From IMG/VR virus record IMGVR_UViG_3300037852_000046, positions 1 through 64,000 of that record: 64,000 nt of DNA; one strand, written 5' to 3'. A program made the position numbers and the translations under genes. A model generated the notes under the pieces. That model was not told the origin of the DNA and did no database searches. It saw only the letters and a list, made by a program, of their open reading frames with translations. Positions 49,769 to 59,380 of the stretch are shown one piece after another. The number at the start of each line of letters is the position of its first letter. Position 1 is the stretch's first letter. This stretch comes from a virus.

Positions 49769-51394
49769 ATGGCAATCCGCAACGGCCAGCCGGTACGATT
49801 CACGCCAAAAGGCGTCTGCGATGCGTTCGACGCTACGGACGCCTTTCCGGGCGCGTGTGCACTGCTCTCGAATCTGATTTTCGATCAGGCAAATCCCGAA
49901 GTGGTCGTCAGTCGCCCAGGTGTCGGCTCGCCGGTTACGTCCTTCGCCAGTTTCACGACTCCGACTTTCGTTTCAGGCTACATCACGATTGGATCTGTCG
50001 TGTACGGCATGGTCTCGACCGCGCGCAACGCGGGGCACGATGAGCCTTTTGCCTACGATCTGAACGCGAATGCCTTCATCACGATCACCGGGGTAACAGC
50101 CGGGAACACCCCGACATCGCCCGCGACGACAGGCCCGTGGACGCCGCCGACGTTCGCCGTGATCAGCACGAAGATCATCGTCACTCATCCGGGGTTCAAC
50201 GGAGTCGGGAACAACTTCTTCGGCGTGATCGATATCACGAACCCGGCAGCGCCCACGTGGACGGATACGAACACCGCGACGACTCCGCTCACAGGGGTCC
50301 CAACTTCGGTTGCGAACTACAATAACCGCGCGTACTTTGCCGTCGCGAATACGCTCCAGTTCAGCGATGTCCTTGTCCCGACCACGCGCACGAACGCGAG
50401 CCAGTCTGTCACGCTCGGCGACACGACGCCGGTAACGGGTCAATCCGGCCTGCCGGTTCAGACGACATCGGCCGGCGTCATCGGCGCGCTGGTAGCGTTC
50501 AAGGCGTCGCAAATCTGGCAGGTGACCGGCGATCCGACGACGAACAATCTCGCGCTGAGCTACATCTCCCTGACCACGGGGTGCATCGCTCCGCGCAGCA
50601 TCGTGCAGGTGCCCTTCGGGATCTGCTTTATCGGCATCGACGCGCCGTACGTGCTCAACTTCCTCGGTACGCTCTCGCCGCTCTCGCATACCCCCGGCAA
50701 TGACGGCGCGGCCGACGTGCAGGTTCCGTTCCAGAACGCGACTACCCCTTCGCGTATCGCGGCGTCCTTCTCTGGCAACATCTTCCGGGTATGCGTCGCG
50801 ACGATCATCCAGGGTGTACAGCAGACCAACGATTACTGGTTCGACATCCGGCGCAAGCGCTGGAACGGTCCGCACACGTTTACTTACGATTGCCTTGCGC
50901 AATTTGGGAACAACTTCGTCGTGTCGGGCATCGACCACGGCGCGGCGCTCTTCGTGAGCCAGAGCCTTCCGCAGATCGGCAGTGTGTATTCAGACAACGG
51001 CGTGCAGTTGATCAGTCACGAGCGCTCATCATCATTCCCGAAAACCGGACGCATGGCGGAAGTGCAAGTAGTTGAATCGACGCAGGAATTTGCTTCTTCC
51101 GGATCGGCGGTGAACTACAATATCACCGCACTTGACGATCAGGGAAACACGCTCAATTCGACGTTCATCATGACGCCGGCAGCCGGTATCACGTGGGGCG
51201 GCGGGCACCTGTGGGGAGATGGTTCGCTATGGTCGTCATCGGCGAAGGTTCCGCACGTCTACAACATCCCGTGGACGATCCCGCTTGTGTTTCAGAAAAT
51301 GGCGCTCGACATAACGGCGACTTCATCCAATAGTCTGTCAATCGGGACGTTCTTCGCCCGGTATCAGGACACCGGCTACACGAACCAGGGCTAA
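49769..51394 (+). CDS. Tail hub / DNA-stabilisation protein (copy B)
   Basis: 541 residues, aligned with 9920-11545 over the whole length. Start ATG 49769 (MAIRNGQPVRF) replaces the GTG of copy A; GGAG lies upstream in the HNH-flanking sequence, so the insertion kept or supplied a ribosome binding site. Confidence 0.65.
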   Translation: MAIRNGQPVRFTPKGVCDAFDATDAFPGACALLSNLIFDQANPEVVVSRPGVGSPVTSFASFTTPTFVSGYITIGSVVYGMVSTARNAGHDEPFAYDLNANAFITITGVTAGNTPTSPATTGPWTPPTFAVISTKIIVTHPGFNGVGNNFFGVIDITNPAAPTWTDTNTATTPLTGVPTSVANYNNRAYFAVANTLQFSDVLVPTTRTNASQSVTLGDTTPVTGQSGLPVQTTSAGVIGALVAFKASQIWQVTGDPTTNNLALSYISLTTGCIAPRSIVQVPFGICFIGIDAPYVLNFLGTLSPLSHTPGNDGAADVQVPFQNATTPSRIAASFSGNIFRVCVATIIQGVQQTNDYWFDIRRKRWNGPHTFTYDCLAQFGNNFVVSGIDHGAALFVSQSLPQIGSVYSDNGVQLISHERSSSFPKTGRMAEVQVVESTQEFASSGSAVNYNITALDDQGNTLNSTFIMTPAAGITWGGGHLWGDGSLWSSSAKVPHVYNIPWTIPLVFQKMALDITATSSNSLSIGTFFARYQDTGYTNQG

Positions 51395-51397
51395 ATC

Positions 51398-52174
51398 ATG
51401 GCGATCATCGGAACGCTACCAAACAACATCCTGAATGGGCAGGTAGCCGATGCCAATCCGGTAATGGCGGATTTCAATTTTATCGTCAACCAGGTGAACG
51501 CCAACGCTGCGCCCTCGAGTGCGCTTATTATCGGCTCAAGATTGATTGGCGTACAGGTGTTCAGCACGCCAGGCACATTCACCTACACTCCAACGGCGGG
51601 CGCTACACGCGCATACGTTGAAGTGCTCGGGGGTGGGGGAGCAGGTGGGGGCGCAGCAGCCACAGGGGGCAACTTTTCTGTGGGCTCCGGCGGCGGATCG
51701 GGTGCTTACGCCAAAGGCGTGATTATCAACCCGGTTTCGGGCGCGGTGGTAGTGGGCGCGGCAGGAACTGCCATCGCCGGAAGCACGGGCGGAACGGGGG
51801 GAAATTCAGGGTTTCAGGGGCTTATCGTTTGCACCGGGGGACTGGGAGGCAATACCGCACCCGCCGGAGTATCAATAGGGACGACGGGGGGCGCAGGCGG
51901 CACGGTATCGACTCCCGGAACGATCATCAACATACCGGGGCAACCCGGAGGGTCCGCCTTTGGCTACTCCACAGGCACTATCGGGTTGACGGGGTTTGGC
52001 GCGAGCGGTATTTATGGTTCTGGCGGGGTTGCCCTGGTATCCGTAAACTTGCCGGGGATTAGCGGAACAGGCTTTGGGTCCGGCGGAAGCGGGGCTTTCA
52101 ACGGGGGCGGCCAATCCGCACAGGTAGGCGGTAATGGCGCATCCGGAATAATAATCGTATACGACTATGCATAA
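51398..52174 (+). CDS. Tail-tip protein with glycine-rich domain, 258 aa (copy B)
   Basis: Residues 1-38 match 11549-12178. The rest is a Gly-rich domain (VLGGGGAGGGAAATGGNFSV, then GGSGAFNGGGQSAQVGGNGA) after an FSTPGTFTYTPTAGATRAYV lead-in, the common glycine-rich tip of phage fibres. It replaces the collar/His-rich tip of copy A. Confidence 0.75.
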   Translation: MAIIGTLPNNILNGQVADANPVMADFNFIVNQVNANAAPSSALIIGSRLIGVQVFSTPGTFTYTPTAGATRAYVEVLGGGGAGGGAAATGGNFSVGSGGGSGAYAKGVIINPVSGAVVVGAAGTAIAGSTGGTGGNSGFQGLIVCTGGLGGNTAPAGVSIGTTGGAGGTVSTPGTIINIPGQPGGSAFGYSTGTIGLTGFGASGIYGSGGVALVSVNLPGISGTGFGSGGSGAFNGGGQSAQVGGNGASGIIIVYDYA

Positions 52175-52195
52175 AAATGCAGACCGGGGAAAACA

Positions 52196-52390
52196 ATGTC
52201 AGAAGAAAGAACACTCACTGACGGGGATGTAAAGGCGATAGTCGATGAACTGGAAAGACGTGCCACTCAGCGTTTTCAGATTAATATCGGCAGGGGGGTG
52301 TTGGGCCTGGCGTGGAAAGCAGGACTCTACCTCGCAATATGGCTTGCCGCCTACGGCGCTGCCGGGGGCTTCAAGAAATTCTTTCAATAG
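52196..52390 (+). CDS. Small single-span membrane protein near lysis genes (copy B)
   Basis: 64 residues, nearly identical to 12476-12670. The Cys-rich gene that overlaps it in copy A is missing here. Confidence 0.7.
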   Translation: MSEERTLTDGDVKAIVDELERRATQRFQINIGRGVLGLAWKAGLYLAIWLAAYGAAGGFKKFFQ

Positions 52391-52400
52391 GAGCAGTATC

Positions 52401-52613
52401 ATGAGCTTTTGGGCAGACATCGAAGCTGAAGCCAATGCTGTATGGGCTAGCGCGGATAGCATTTCCGTCAAACTGGAAAACCTTGTCGGTATTCAAACGC
52501 GCGCTCAACAGGTGACGGCGTTAACGAACCAGTTCACAGCGATCATTGACGACGGCACGAAGGCAACGCCGGAGAAGGTGACGGAACTGTTGACCCTGGT
52601 CGGCAAGCTGTGA
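52401..52613 (+). CDS. Small helical protein upstream of endolysin, 70 aa (copy B)
   Basis: Counterpart of 12681-12893, same length, TGA overlapping the endolysin GTG. Confidence 0.65.
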   Translation: MSFWADIEAEANAVWASADSISVKLENLVGIQTRAQQVTALTNQFTAIIDDGTKATPEKVTELLTLVGKL

Positions 52614-53152
52614 GTCCTGAAACACTGGCGGCAGCACTTGGGATCGGATTGCCCCGCGCGCAAACGTGGGCCGATCCGCTTTCTGCGGCGATGGCTCTTT
52701 ATGCGATTGATTCGCCAGCGCGCCAGGCGGCGTTCATTGCTCAGGTAGGCCACGAGTCGGGGCGGTTGATCTACGTGCGCGAACTGTGGGGGCCGACGCC
52801 GACACAGGAAGGCTACGAAGGCCGCGAGGATCTAGGCAATACCGAACCGGGCGATGGGTTCAAGTTCCGGGGTCGGGGGCTGATTCAGGTCACCGGGCGC
52901 GCGAATTACGCGAAGTGCGGCGCGGCGCTCTGTCTTCCGCTTACCGATTCGCCGGAACTGCTTGAGTCTCCGTCCAATGCTGCGCAGTCGGCCGCGTGGT
53001 TCTGGAATTCGCGGAACCTGAACGACCTTGCGGACATCGGGGATTTCAACACGATCACGCGCCGGATCAATGGCGGGTTGAATGGGCTGCAAGACCGGCT
53101 TGCACTGTACGCGCTCGCGAAGAGCGCTTTGGGGAATGGCGATGGCACTTGA
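52610..53152 (+). CDS. Endolysin, glycoside hydrolase family 19 type (copy B)
   Basis: 180 residues with VGHESGRLIYVRELWGP and FKFRGRGLIQVTGRANY retained. Differences from 12890-13432 concentrate in the last 40 residues. Confidence 0.92.
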   Translation: MSPETLAAALGIGLPRAQTWADPLSAAMALYAIDSPARQAAFIAQVGHESGRLIYVRELWGPTPTQEGYEGREDLGNTEPGDGFKFRGRGLIQVTGRANYAKCGAALCLPLTDSPELLESPSNAAQSAAWFWNSRNLNDLADIGDFNTITRRINGGLNGLQDRLALYALAKSALGNGDGT

Positions 53153-53531
53153 TCCGATCTCGGCGGGAATTGACTTCGCCAACACGATAGTCTCTCGCAT
53201 CTGGCCAGACAAGACAGCGAAAGAACAGCAGCAGTTGTCCGCCGTCCTGGCGATGGTTCAGGGGCAAATGGCGATTAATCAGGCAGAAGCATCGAACGCC
53301 AGCACTTTCGTAGCCGGCTGGCGGCCGTTCATCGGCTGGGTATGTGGTCTCGCGTGCGCATGGAACTGGATGGGGTTACCTGTCGCCAAAGTGGTCCTTG
53401 ATTATCTCGGGCACCCAATCGCGATGTCCCCCGCCGATCTGTCGGAGATGATGCCGGTTCTTATGGGCATGCTCGGCCTCGGCGGTCTGCGCACATTCGA
53501 GAAAGTGCAGGGCGTAGCGAGGATGAAATGA
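53142..53531 (+). CDS. Holin of the three-helix type (copy B)
   Basis: 129 residues, counterpart of 13422-13811; NASTFVAGWRPFIGWVCGLA is unchanged. Its end overlaps a gene not present in copy A. Confidence 0.85.
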   Translation: MALDPISAGIDFANTIVSRIWPDKTAKEQQQLSAVLAMVQGQMAINQAEASNASTFVAGWRPFIGWVCGLACAWNWMGLPVAKVVLDYLGHPIAMSPADLSEMMPVLMGMLGLGGLRTFEKVQGVARMK

Positions 53532-53773
53532 TCGGGCGCTTCCTTCTGAACGTTCTGCGCTGGCTGGACGAAGGCTTGAACGTCTTCTCAGGCGGCGACG
53601 CCAACGAGACTTTAAGCTCGCGCGCAGGCAAGGAGCAGATCAAGGGCGCAGAGTGGGCATGCGTGCTATGCAAGTCAATAGACTGGGTGACGCACTGGTT
53701 CAAGGTTCCTCCCGGCCACTGCTTGCGCGCGATCAATCCTGACGACGGTAAAAACGCAACTATTCCCGACTGA
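53528..53773 (+). CDS. Small protein with possible metal site, 81 aa (copy B only)
   Basis: ATGA overlap with the holin and TGATG overlap with the hydroxylase. It has a short hydrophobic N-terminus (MIGRFLLNVLRWLDEGLNVF), then a soluble part with CVLCKSIDWVTHW and a later Cys-Leu-Arg, so a Cys/His metal site is possible. Unknown function; it lies between lysis and hydroxylase genes, where copy A has nothing. Confidence 0.6.
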   Translation: MIGRFLLNVLRWLDEGLNVFSGGDANETLSSRAGKEQIKGAEWACVLCKSIDWVTHWFKVPPGHCLRAINPDDGKNATIPD

Positions 53774-54336
53774 TGAAACACTTGATTAAAATCGCCGCTG
53801 GTGTAGACACTGCTCCCGTCCTGCTTGAGATCGCGCGCCAGCCCAAACTGTGGAACCGGCATTCGGTCAGGAAGACTGCGCCTGAGACTCCGCACGCCGC
53901 GATGGACGATATCTGGTTGCGCTACAGGGATGAGAAGCCGTTCAAGGAATCGGGCGACTACTCGACGTTCAACGATGAGCATGACGCGATCTTCTACCCG
54001 GAATGGTTCGCGATACCCAGCGTACGCCCGATTGTCTACAGCCTCATGGCCCGCGTCCAGGCGGTACGCCTCGGCGGCGTGATGATCACCCGGATTCCGC
54101 CGGGGGGTCGAATTGACCCGCACGCGGACGACGGCTGGCACGCCACGTATTACAATACGAAATTGTACGTTGTGCTTCAGTCGAATCCGCAGTGTGTGAA
54201 CCGCGTGGAAGAAGAGCGGGTCTCGATGGCACCAGGTGAAGTCTGGTACTTCGACAATCTGAAAGAGCATGAAGTCGTGAACGACGGGCCGGACGACCGG
54301 ATCACGTTGATTGTGTGTCTGAGGTGCGAGAAATGA
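53773..54336 (+). CDS. Aspartyl/asparaginyl beta-hydroxylase-like 2OG oxygenase (copy B)
   Basis: 187 residues, nearly identical to 13808-14371 after residue 15; HAD, distal His and Arg ligands are all retained. Strong conservation next to variable small genes suggests a fixed role in the phage cycle. Confidence 0.85.
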   Translation: MKHLIKIAAGVDTAPVLLEIARQPKLWNRHSVRKTAPETPHAAMDDIWLRYRDEKPFKESGDYSTFNDEHDAIFYPEWFAIPSVRPIVYSLMARVQAVRLGGVMITRIPPGGRIDPHADDGWHATYYNTKLYVVLQSNPQCVNRVEEERVSMAPGEVWYFDNLKEHEVVNDGPDDRITLIVCLRCEK

Positions 54337-54614
54337 TCAGGCATCTATTCGCCGGAGGGGTGTACGCGCGAGAGCAGACACTGGCGGAAGGTCACGAGGT
54401 CGAGAAGCACGAGCACGACTACGATCACCTGAGCTATCTGTGCGCGGGCCGTGCGCTGCTCGACGTGGACGGCGAATTGCAGTATCTGACGGGCCCGTGC
54501 GCGATCCTCATCGCCGCCGGCAAGAAACATCGGATTCAGGCTTTGACGGACATCACCTGGCTTTGCATCCACGCAGAGAGCGTCGCAGATCCGGAAATCA
54601 TCGTAAAGGAGTAG
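54333..54614 (+). CDS. Small cupin protein, 93 aa (copy B)
   Basis: Counterpart of 14368-14649, HEHDYDH retained, with KKHRI in place of CRHRI for motif 2. Start at the ATGA overlap. Confidence 0.8.
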   Translation: MIRHLFAGGVYAREQTLAEGHEVEKHEHDYDHLSYLCAGRALLDVDGELQYLTGPCAILIAAGKKHRIQALTDITWLCIHAESVADPEIIVKE

Positions 54615-54617
54615 ATC

Positions 54618-55661
54618 ATGCCCTGGGGCGTAGCGGCATCAGTAGCAGGAACGGTGATATCAAGCGCGCTCGCCCCTTCCCCTTCGGGCGGATCGAGCGG
54701 CGGAGGGGGCGGGCCGAACTATTACGTTCCGACCGGTTTGGGCACGGCCGATACCGCCTGGCAACAACTCCTGGCGCAGCAGCAGGCGCAGCAGGGCGGT
54801 ATCGAAGGCATGTTGCCCTATTACCAACAGGCGTTTGGGCAAGGGTACAACGCGAATCAGGCATACGGTCCGGGTTATCAGAACGCCGCGAACGCGGCCG
54901 GTCAGCAGTACAGCAACCTCGGACAGGCTCTGACAAGCTACGGCCAGGGGGCGTACGATCTGTCGGCGAATCTCGCCGGGGCAGGCCGGCAGGCGTACCA
55001 GACTGCGTTAGATCCGCAAAGCGCGCTTTACAATCGCACCGTCCAGCAATTGCAGGACCAGACCGGAGCCACGAACAGCATGTACGGGCTCGGGTCTTCC
55101 GCTGCCGGCGCGGGCGTTGCGAATCAGGCATTGAGCAATTTCAACATTGATTGGCAGAACCAGCAACTCCAACGCCAGTTGCAAGGGCTTCAGGGCTTGG
55201 GTACAGCGTACGGACAGGCAGGCCAGTTGGCGGGGCAAGGCGCGTCGCTTCAAGGTCTTGGCGCGGGCTATACACTTCAGGGCGGGCAGTTGCCGTACCA
55301 GACGGCGGCGGGTATCGCGGCGGTTCCCGGCCAGTTGGCGGGGCAATACGCTCAGGGTATCGAATCCGGTCCTTTGTCGTCGGCGCAGTCGATCAACAGT
55401 CAGATCATTCCGTATCTGAATTACGGTCAGGGGGCGCAACAGGTTCCCTACCAGAGCGCACAGCAAGGCGCGGGCGCGGCGGGTGCGCTGGTTAGTCAAG
55501 GGATTCAGGGCTTGGGGAGCAATTCGCAAGTTCAAAGCGCGCTTGGCAATGTGTTCGGCGGGGGCCCTACGGGCTCGTTCGGCGGTGGCGACTTCTCCGG
55601 CGCATTCTCGTCCAATCCGTACTACGGCGGTGGCGGTAATAGCTACGGCTTCACGATGTAG
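54618..55661 (+). CDS. Putative internal virion / ejection protein 1 (copy B)
   Basis: 347 residues. The core YQTALDPQSALYNRTVQQLQ to FNIDWQNQQLQRQ is shared with 14654-15652, the flanks differ by insertions of Gln/Gly repeats, and the end SNPYYGGGGNSYGFTM is the same. Confidence 0.65.
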   Translation: MPWGVAASVAGTVISSALAPSPSGGSSGGGGGPNYYVPTGLGTADTAWQQLLAQQQAQQGGIEGMLPYYQQAFGQGYNANQAYGPGYQNAANAAGQQYSNLGQALTSYGQGAYDLSANLAGAGRQAYQTALDPQSALYNRTVQQLQDQTGATNSMYGLGSSAAGAGVANQALSNFNIDWQNQQLQRQLQGLQGLGTAYGQAGQLAGQGASLQGLGAGYTLQGGQLPYQTAAGIAAVPGQLAGQYAQGIESGPLSSAQSINSQIIPYLNYGQGAQQVPYQSAQQGAGAAGALVSQGIQGLGSNSQVQSALGNVFGGGPTGSFGGGDFSGAFSSNPYYGGGGNSYGFTM

Positions 55662-55669
55662 GAGCAATC

Positions 55670-57217
55670 ATGGCCGGACTCGGGGGGCTTCCCTACTTCA
55701 TCCAGTATTCGGGCGAGTTGCAGCAGCAGGCAGCGGCGAAGCAGAAGCAGCAACAGGACATGCTCATCTTCCAGCAACAGCAGCAGGACCGTCAGCGGCA
55801 ACAGGCCGCGCAGGCGGCGGCTGGCAATGCGCTCCCGCAACTCGTGCAACCGCCCCCGCCGATGCAGCAACCCCCGGCACCCGGTCAGGCATCGCAACCG
55901 ATGCAGCAGGCTGGCGGGGGCGTTCCATTGCCTCAAGGTCCGGTTCCCGGCCAAGTGGTGCGTCCGCCGTTGCCCCCCGGCGGCGCGCAGGGCGCTATGC
56001 CTCCGCAAGGCGTTCCGCCGTTCCGCCCGATGCCGACCACGCCCCCTCAAGCGCAGGCCGCGCCGCAGGGGGCTATTCCCGCACCCCCGGCGCAGGCCGG
56101 CGCTTCGCCTGTGAATCCGCAACAGGACCAGATGGAGGGCGGGTTCTCGCTTTCGAATATCATCCAGTCGGGGCAGAAGCAGGGGCTTTCCGGTACGGAT
56201 CTGTACGACTACGTACAGACGATGGAACCTTACATGACCTCGCAGCAGAAGGCGAAAGCGGAGCAGTTCAAGACGCAACTAGAACTGAAGAAACTTGATG
56301 CGGAAATCGCGCTTCATAGCCAGGCGGCACAGAATCAGCAACTCTCGAGGGAAGAGCGGGAGCGGCACGATCAGGCGCTAGAACGTCTCGCGACACAGCG
56401 CATTGGTATTGCGGAGCAGCGAGTCGGGATTGCTGAACGGAAAGGAGGGGCGGGTGCTGTTCCGGCCCCTGAAGCGCAGGGAGACCCTCTCAGCCCGAAA
56501 GGCACGGCGGGGTATTCGAGCGATGCAATCAAGGCACTGGGCGATGATTACGCCGTGCGCGGCCCGACTGCGCTCGCTGGGTTCGGCTACAAGAATCTGC
56601 CTCCGGCGGCACGCGCGGAAATCGTCAACTACGCCGCCGCAAAAAACGCGGCCGGGGGGCAGAACTTCGCCAGTAACAAGATCCAGTACGCGGCGGATAC
56701 TGCCGGCGCGAGGGTCAACGCCCAACAGGCCGCGAAGACGGACGCTGCATCGAACGCCTTGACCAGTGCGGGGGGAATCGGCGATCAGTTCCAGCAGGCT
56801 ATCGATGCGCTCAATCGTACCGGCGTCCCGATTGCCAATCAGGCGCAGATGCAGGCGCTTCGACTGACCAACGATCCGCGCGTCGCGACTTATGATACGG
56901 CGATGAATGGTGTTGTGTCGGAATCCGCGCAGATCCTTGGTCGTGGGCAGATCACCGTGAACTCGATGGAAGAAGCGCGCAAAGTCGTCAACGGCTGGCA
57001 TACTTCCGAACAGGCGAAGGCGGGTCTCGCGCAACTCAAGCGCGAAGCCGCGACCACGGTTAAGGCGTCTTCGGAAGAGGTAGCGAAGTCCGCGCGCACC
57101 CCGAAAGGCCAGCCGGGTGTTCAGGCGGGCGGTCCGGCTGTCGGCACCGTGGAAAGCGGCTATCGATTCAAGGGCGGCGATCCGTCATCCCCTGCCAGTT
57201 GGGAGCGTGTGCAATGA
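55670..57217 (+). CDS. Putative internal virion / ejection protein 2, Gln/Pro-rich (copy B)
   Basis: 515 residues from ATG 55670, aligned with 15655-17214. The helical core and C-terminal helix AKAGLAQLKREAATTVKASS are well kept; the Pro-rich linker and residues 250-300 vary. Confidence 0.65.
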   Translation: MAGLGGLPYFIQYSGELQQQAAAKQKQQQDMLIFQQQQQDRQRQQAAQAAAGNALPQLVQPPPPMQQPPAPGQASQPMQQAGGGVPLPQGPVPGQVVRPPLPPGGAQGAMPPQGVPPFRPMPTTPPQAQAAPQGAIPAPPAQAGASPVNPQQDQMEGGFSLSNIIQSGQKQGLSGTDLYDYVQTMEPYMTSQQKAKAEQFKTQLELKKLDAEIALHSQAAQNQQLSREERERHDQALERLATQRIGIAEQRVGIAERKGGAGAVPAPEAQGDPLSPKGTAGYSSDAIKALGDDYAVRGPTALAGFGYKNLPPAARAEIVNYAAAKNAAGGQNFASNKIQYAADTAGARVNAQQAAKTDAASNALTSAGGIGDQFQQAIDALNRTGVPIANQAQMQALRLTNDPRVATYDTAMNGVVSESAQILGRGQITVNSMEEARKVVNGWHTSEQAKAGLAQLKREAATTVKASSEEVAKSARTPKGQPGVQAGGPAVGTVESGYRFKGGDPSSPASWERVQ

Positions 57218-59172
57218 TGCCTTGGGAGAAGTACGCGGCGCAGGCCGCGCCGGAAGGCGCTCCGGCGATTCCACCTTGGGAGAAGTACGGCGCGCAAAAA
57301 GCCGCCGTTCCCGCTACGCCTGAGCAGCCCCAAAGCATGACAGGATTCGTGGGCGGCAATCTGGCGAAAGGCGCGGCGCAAGTTGCGGGCATGCCGGCGG
57401 AAGTCGGAAAGCAATTGCTGTCGGCCACTGAGGGGCCGGGGCGTGAGCGCTTCGAGAAACTGACGAAAGCGCCAGCGCTTCCGAAGTCAACGCAACCGAT
57501 GGCCGGCAGTCAGCAGCACATCGAGGATCTGCTCAAGCGAAACGGAATCATCACGCAGTCCGCTGAACCACGAGGACGCGGGCAGCAGATCGCGGCGGCC
57601 GGCTTGCAGGCTCTTCCTTCTGCTGTCATACCGGACGGCGGAATGAAGGCGATTCCGCGCATTGCAGCTGCGCTCGGCGGGGGCGTGGGCGGCGAGGTCG
57701 GTCGGCAGATCGGCGGCACGCCGGGGCAACTAGCAGGCGCACTGGTCGGCGGCGGCCTTGGCGGTACGGTCGGCGCGCCGCGCGGCATTCCGAAACCGCC
57801 TAGCGAACCACAGCGCGCGTCGCAGGCGTCAGGCATCCCGCTCACTCTTGGGCAAGAAACGGGCAGCAAGGCGCTCACTTCTATTGAGAACCGTCTACGT
57901 GAACTGTTCCCGTCCAAGGGTACGGCGCACGCCGACGAAGTGGCGCAGGTTACCGCAGGCGTGAAGCGTGTAGACGATCTCGCAAGCCAGATGGGTAGCG
58001 CGACAGCGGATCCGGAAGCTATTGGCAATCAATTACGCCAGTCGTACAAGGATACTGTTGGAAAAATCGACAAAATGCGTTCCTCGCAAGCCGCAACGGA
58101 CTATGGCGACGTACGCAAACTGGCGGCGGACCAGAAAGTTATCGGCTACAAAAACACGCTCGACACGCTCGATCAGATCATCGCGGCGAACAAAAATGTG
58201 CCAGCCGGCGACGCCAAGCGTATCGCAGCACAGGCACAGTCGATACGCGATCTGCTCAAAAAGCAAGGTACGGCCACGGTGGACGACGCGATGAAGACTC
58301 GCAGCGCGTGGGGCAAAGCAGCGCAGCGCACGGGGAACATCTTCTCTGACATCGATCCGAACGCCAATCAGGTATTGGCGAAGCGCCTTTTCGCAGCCGT
58401 GAATAAGGACTTCGATGACGCCAGTACAGCAAGCACTCCAATTGCCCAAGCTTTGAGGAAAGCGAACCAGAATTATGCGAAGGCTTCACAGTCGATCGAT
58501 TTCATCAAGAAATCGGCGCTCGGAAAACTGCTTGGCGAAGATGTGACCGACGCAGCATTCACCGGAAACGTCGCGTCAACCAAAGCACCAGAGGCGATAG
58601 CCAAGCGCTATCTGACGATGAACCCGAGCGAGGCGAAGTCAGTAACCGCAATCCTCCAGCAACATGATCCGCAAACCTTGCAGGACGTGAAGTCTTTCGT
58701 CCTGCGTAACGGACTGGAAGCGGCGAAGAATGACGTACCGGGGGCGGCTCCGATCTCCTTCGCCAAATTCAGGAAAGAGATAGACAAGGTACAGCCCAAG
58801 CTTCAGGAGATGGGGTTCACGAACAAGGAAATCGCGGACATCAAGGACGTTACTGACACGATGGCACGAGCGGGTGACAAGGCCGGCGCAAACCCGTCGG
58901 GTACGTCCGCAGCGCTGCACATGGGTGCAACAGGCGCGGCCGCATTTGCGCATCCTCTGGCAGCGGTTGCCTCAGTCGTAACGCCCTACGTGGCTTCCAA
59001 GGCGCTACTCACGCAACCCGGTCGGGATCTACTGCGCGCGGCGTACAACGCCACGAACGGCAAAGCACAGGCCGCAGCTATTGGAGCGCTTCGCAGTACC
59101 TTCGCACAGCCTAGTGGCCGTGATCAGAATCCGCCGACCACAGGCACACAATTAGCATCACCGCCCCAATGA
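57214..59172 (+). CDS. Putative internal virion / ejection protein 3 (copy B)
   Basis: About 652 residues from ATG 57214, which overlaps the previous stop; an in-frame TTG at 57199 is less likely. Two PWEKYxAQ motifs begin it, and hydrophobic Gly/Ala stretches lie at about 145-190 and near the C-terminus. It has the same position as 17211-18758 but most of the sequence differs, so it is an alternative version of the third ejection protein. Confidence 0.65.
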   Translation: MMPWEKYAAQAAPEGAPAIPPWEKYGAQKAAVPATPEQPQSMTGFVGGNLAKGAAQVAGMPAEVGKQLLSATEGPGRERFEKLTKAPALPKSTQPMAGSQQHIEDLLKRNGIITQSAEPRGRGQQIAAAGLQALPSAVIPDGGMKAIPRIAAALGGGVGGEVGRQIGGTPGQLAGALVGGGLGGTVGAPRGIPKPPSEPQRASQASGIPLTLGQETGSKALTSIENRLRELFPSKGTAHADEVAQVTAGVKRVDDLASQMGSATADPEAIGNQLRQSYKDTVGKIDKMRSSQAATDYGDVRKLAADQKVIGYKNTLDTLDQIIAANKNVPAGDAKRIAAQAQSIRDLLKKQGTATVDDAMKTRSAWGKAAQRTGNIFSDIDPNANQVLAKRLFAAVNKDFDDASTASTPIAQALRKANQNYAKASQSIDFIKKSALGKLLGEDVTDAAFTGNVASTKAPEAIAKRYLTMNPSEAKSVTAILQQHDPQTLQDVKSFVLRNGLEAAKNDVPGAAPISFAKFRKEIDKVQPKLQEMGFTNKEIADIKDVTDTMARAGDKAGANPSGTSAALHMGATGAAAFAHPLAAVASVVTPYVASKALLTQPGRDLLRAAYNATNGKAQAAAIGALRSTFAQPSGRDQNPPTTGTQLASPPQ

Positions 59173-59199
59173 CATCGTAGAACATGTCAGGGGTTAGCA

Positions 59200-59325
59200 T
59201 CATTTCTGGTAGTTTTCCCAAGGGCCATGCACGACGGGCGGGTCGCTGCGTACAGGACTCTTAAGAATCAGGAAGTCGAAGAGCAGAACTTGCGATACGA
59301 TCAAGATTGCGGCGAATAGTTTCAT
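59200..59325 (-). CDS. Small membrane-anchored peptide, antisense-oriented, 41 aa (copy B)
   Basis: ATG 59325 with GGGAG upstream, in the same slot and with the same promoter as 18752-18895, but unrelated in sequence: one N-terminal hydrophobic helix (KLFAAILIVSQVLLFDFLIL) and a short soluble end. It could be a signal-anchor peptide. Function unknown. Confidence 0.6.
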   Translation of the reverse strand: MKLFAAILIVSQVLLFDFLILKSPVRSDPPVVHGPWENYQK

Positions 59326-59350
59326 GGTGATCTCCCAGGTTGTTACGACC

Positions 59351-59364
59351 ACTATAGCAAATGC
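59351..59364 (-). promoter_or_regulatory. Early-type promoter element GCATTTGCTATAGT (copy B)
   Basis: Identical to 18921-18934, 26 bases upstream of the 41-residue gene on the - strand. The adjoining TAAATAG extends the palindromic character. Confidence 0.65.
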
Positions 59365-59380
59365 TAAATAGGAAAGCAAG